A stretch of 64,000 nucleotides of DNA, from assembly GCF_000979455.1 (NCBI RefSeq), contig NZ_JJOY01000042.1, forward strand, positions 1-64,000, written 5' to 3'. This DNA is from Methanosarcina sp. 2.H.T.1A.6. GTDB taxonomy: Archaea; Halobacteriota; Methanosarcinia; Methanosarcinales; Methanosarcinaceae. This document shows positions 62,592-64,000 of the stretch, piece by piece. Positions within the stretch are counted from its first letter, which is position 1. The number at the start of each line of letters is the position of its first letter. A model generated the notes under the pieces. It was not told where the DNA came from, made no database searches, and was given only the letters and a program-made list of their open reading frames with translations. The translations under genes and the position numbers were made by a program.

Positions 62592-62728
62592 AAAAAAGGG
62601 GAATCAAAAAGAAAAAATGGGAAATAAAAAAAGGGGAATCAAAAAGAAAAAACGGGAAATAAAAAGGGGAATCAAAAAAAAACGGGAAATAAAAAAAGGG
62701 GAATCAAAAAGAAAAAGAAAAAATAGAG
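62592..62728. repeat. A/G-rich tandem repeats beside argS
   Basis: Four units of 30-35 nt with AAAAAGGGGAATCAAAAAGA and CGGGAAAT-type words run from 62592 to 62728, just beyond the argS stop codon. Confidence 0.85.
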
Positions 62729-62824
62729 AGAATAAAGAGAAAAATCAAAGGGAAAAAGAATATTTTATACTATCTTCCTTTTTTCTCTTTTTCTCGTTAT
62801 CACTTTCGTTTTCCCCATTCTTTT

Positions 62825-64000
62825 TCACATTGATTCCGGAGCACCTATTCCCAGAGTATCAAGAGAGTTTGCAAGGACAATCCTTGCACAATCCACAAGG
62901 GCAAGCCTTGCAGCCCTGACCCCTTCATCCTCGGCTGCGATAACCGGGACAAAGCGGTAGAACTGGTTGAATGAATCAGCAAGTTCGCGGGCGTAGATAG
63001 CAAGGACGTGAGGCTTAAGTTCACGGGCTCCATGGTCGATTATGCTGTCAAACATTGCCATTTTCTTGATGAGATCGATTTCACTGTCCTCGACAAGGAG
63101 AGAGGGATTAATCTCTTTCGCAGGAGTCCAGGCTGCTTCCTCTTTTGCTTTCTCAAGAATGCTGCAAGCGCGGGCATGGGAGTACTGGATGTAAGGAGCA
63201 CCCTGCTTCTCAAAATCCAGGGCCTCTTTCCAGTTGAAAACTGTGGATTTTTCGGGGGAGACTCTGACTATATCGTATCTCACTGCTCCTATTCCGACCA
63301 TTTCTGCAACCTGTTTTTTAAACTCAGTTGAGGCTTCGGGGCGGCGGGTTTCGACCTGTTCGAATGCAGCTTCAGTGACCCTGTCAAAGAGGTCATCTGC
63401 ACTTATGAACTGTCCGCGGCGAGTGCTCATTGAGCCTTCGGGGAGAGAGACGAACTCAAAAATTACGACCTCAGGCTCCTTGATTCCAATTGCATTCAGC
63501 GTAGCCCTGAGCTGGCCGGAAATAAGCTTGTGGTCTGCCCCGAAGATATCAATTACACGGTCTGTCTGCTCGGCTTTCCATTCGTGATAGGCAAGGTCGC
63601 GGGTTGTGTAAAGGGAGGTGCCGTTCGAGCGCTGGATAACAAGGGTCTTTTCAAACCCGTAATCCGAAAGGTCAATCACAAGGGCTCCTTTGTCCGTTTT
63701 TGTCCTGCCGGTAGCCTTGATGCGCTCGACAATATCGTGCACTGCCCCGGATTTGAGGAAACTGGATTCGCTTACGAATTTATCATGAACGACATTTAAG
63801 CGGAGGAGGGTTTCTTTGATCCCGGAAACAGCCAGGGAAACTGCCTTCTCAAAACGTTCAATGGTCCTGACATCCCCGGCTTCAACCTTTTCCATAAGGG
63901 CATCGATTTCCTTTACATATTCAGGGGTTTTTTCCAGCTCGGCATTGGCTTTGATATATACGTCAGCAATTGCGGAGTCAGACTTTCTGGAAAGGTCAAG
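62825..64000 (-). CDS. argS: Arginyl-tRNA synthetase (partial, N-terminus beyond window)
   Basis: The frame stays open to the last base of the window (64000), so only the C-terminal 391 residues are seen. These carry LSRKSDSAIADVYIKANAELEK, the ALVIDLSDYGFEKTLVIQRSNGTSLYTTRDLAYHEWKAEQ segment of class I ArgS, GADHKLISGQLRATLNAIG, and the anticodon-binding domain with GAPYIQYSHARACSILEKA, ending SLDTLGIGAPESM. The HIGH signature would be upstream. KMSK is replaced, as in many ArgS, by an SMSTRRG motif (about 147 residues after the first Met in the window). It is a housekeeping gene and complete as far as visible. Confidence 0.95.
   Translation of the reverse strand, partial: LDLSRKSDSAIADVYIKANAELEKTPEYVKEIDALMEKVEAGDVRTIERFEKAVSLAVSGIKETLLRLNVVHDKFVSESSFLKSGAVHDIVERIKATGRTKTDKGALVIDLSDYGFEKTLVIQRSNGTSLYTTRDLAYHEWKAEQTDRVIDIFGADHKLISGQLRATLNAIGIKEPEVVIFEFVSLPEGSMSTRRGQFISADDLFDRVTEAAFEQVETRRPEASTEFKKQVAEMVGIGAVRYDIVRVSPEKSTVFNWKEALDFEKQGAPYIQYSHARACSILEKAKEEAAWTPAKEINPSLLVEDSEIDLIKKMAMFDSIIDHGARELKPHVLAIYARELADSFNQFYRFVPVIAAEDEGVRAARLALVDCARIVLANSLDTLGIGAPESM

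Overview
The window reads as a chromosomal segment of a methanogenic archaeon of the genus Methanosarcina or a very close relative. The evidence is O-phosphoseryl-tRNA synthetase (SepS), the Hef helicase-nuclease, RadB, a thermosome with a GGM tail, an Orc1/Cdc6 initiator, archaeal inositol-1-phosphate synthase, Sec61-beta, an S-layer protein with two Methanosarcina-type S-layer domains, Bacteria-like Hsp70/J genes, long AT-rich intergenic spaces and archaeal TATA boxes. The species cannot be fixed from the sequence alone.

Layout. 1-5 kb: tail of a protein made of acidic 14-residue repeats, moaA with a 50-residue partner ORF, surE, then 1.7 kb without a gene. 5-17 kb: a pilin-like PA14 surface protein, glyS, hef, a small membrane protein, two small archaeal conserved proteins, a translin-family protein, sepS and a DUF169 gene. 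17-22 kb: a J-domain membrane protein and an Hsp70 on the minus strand, then a plus-strand thermosome gene. 22-31.5 kb: an Orc1/Cdc6 gene and a polyphosphate cluster (a CYTH/CHAD fusion protein converging on ppx and ppk). 32-40 kb: an HhH-MutS-like ATPase, an anchored hydrolase, Sec61-beta, mtnA, ino1 and radB. 40-45.6 kb: an anaerobic ribonucleotide reductase operon nrdH-nrdD-nrdG and thiL. 45.8-53.4 kb: a 1247-residue S-layer-type protein, an HTH regulator and a substrate-binding/permease/ATPase importer. 53.5-64 kb: a bactofilin-like protein, four tandem TRAM genes, tRNA-Lys(CTT), a small ribbon-helix-helix protein, two MetE-core paralogues, an asparagine-synthase-like protein without the glutaminase cysteine, two paralogous small proteins resembling an integrase core-binding domain, and argS running off the end.

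Most genes are housekeeping. The best leads are: (i) an Hsp70 that stops exactly where the lid should begin, paired with a C-terminally membrane-anchored J protein; (ii) two genes, this Hsp70 and radB, whose conserved N-termini (including nucleotide-binding motifs) are in frame upstream of any ATG/GTG/TTG, each with a well-spaced Shine-Dalgarno sequence in front of a non-standard codon; (iii) a CYTH-HD-like-CHAD fusion beside polyphosphate enzymes; (iv) a four-gene TRAM array; (v) a dispersed GC-rich hairpin family, one copy of which supplies the stop codon of a gene; and (vi) a dense set of unrelated short tandem repeats both between and inside genes.
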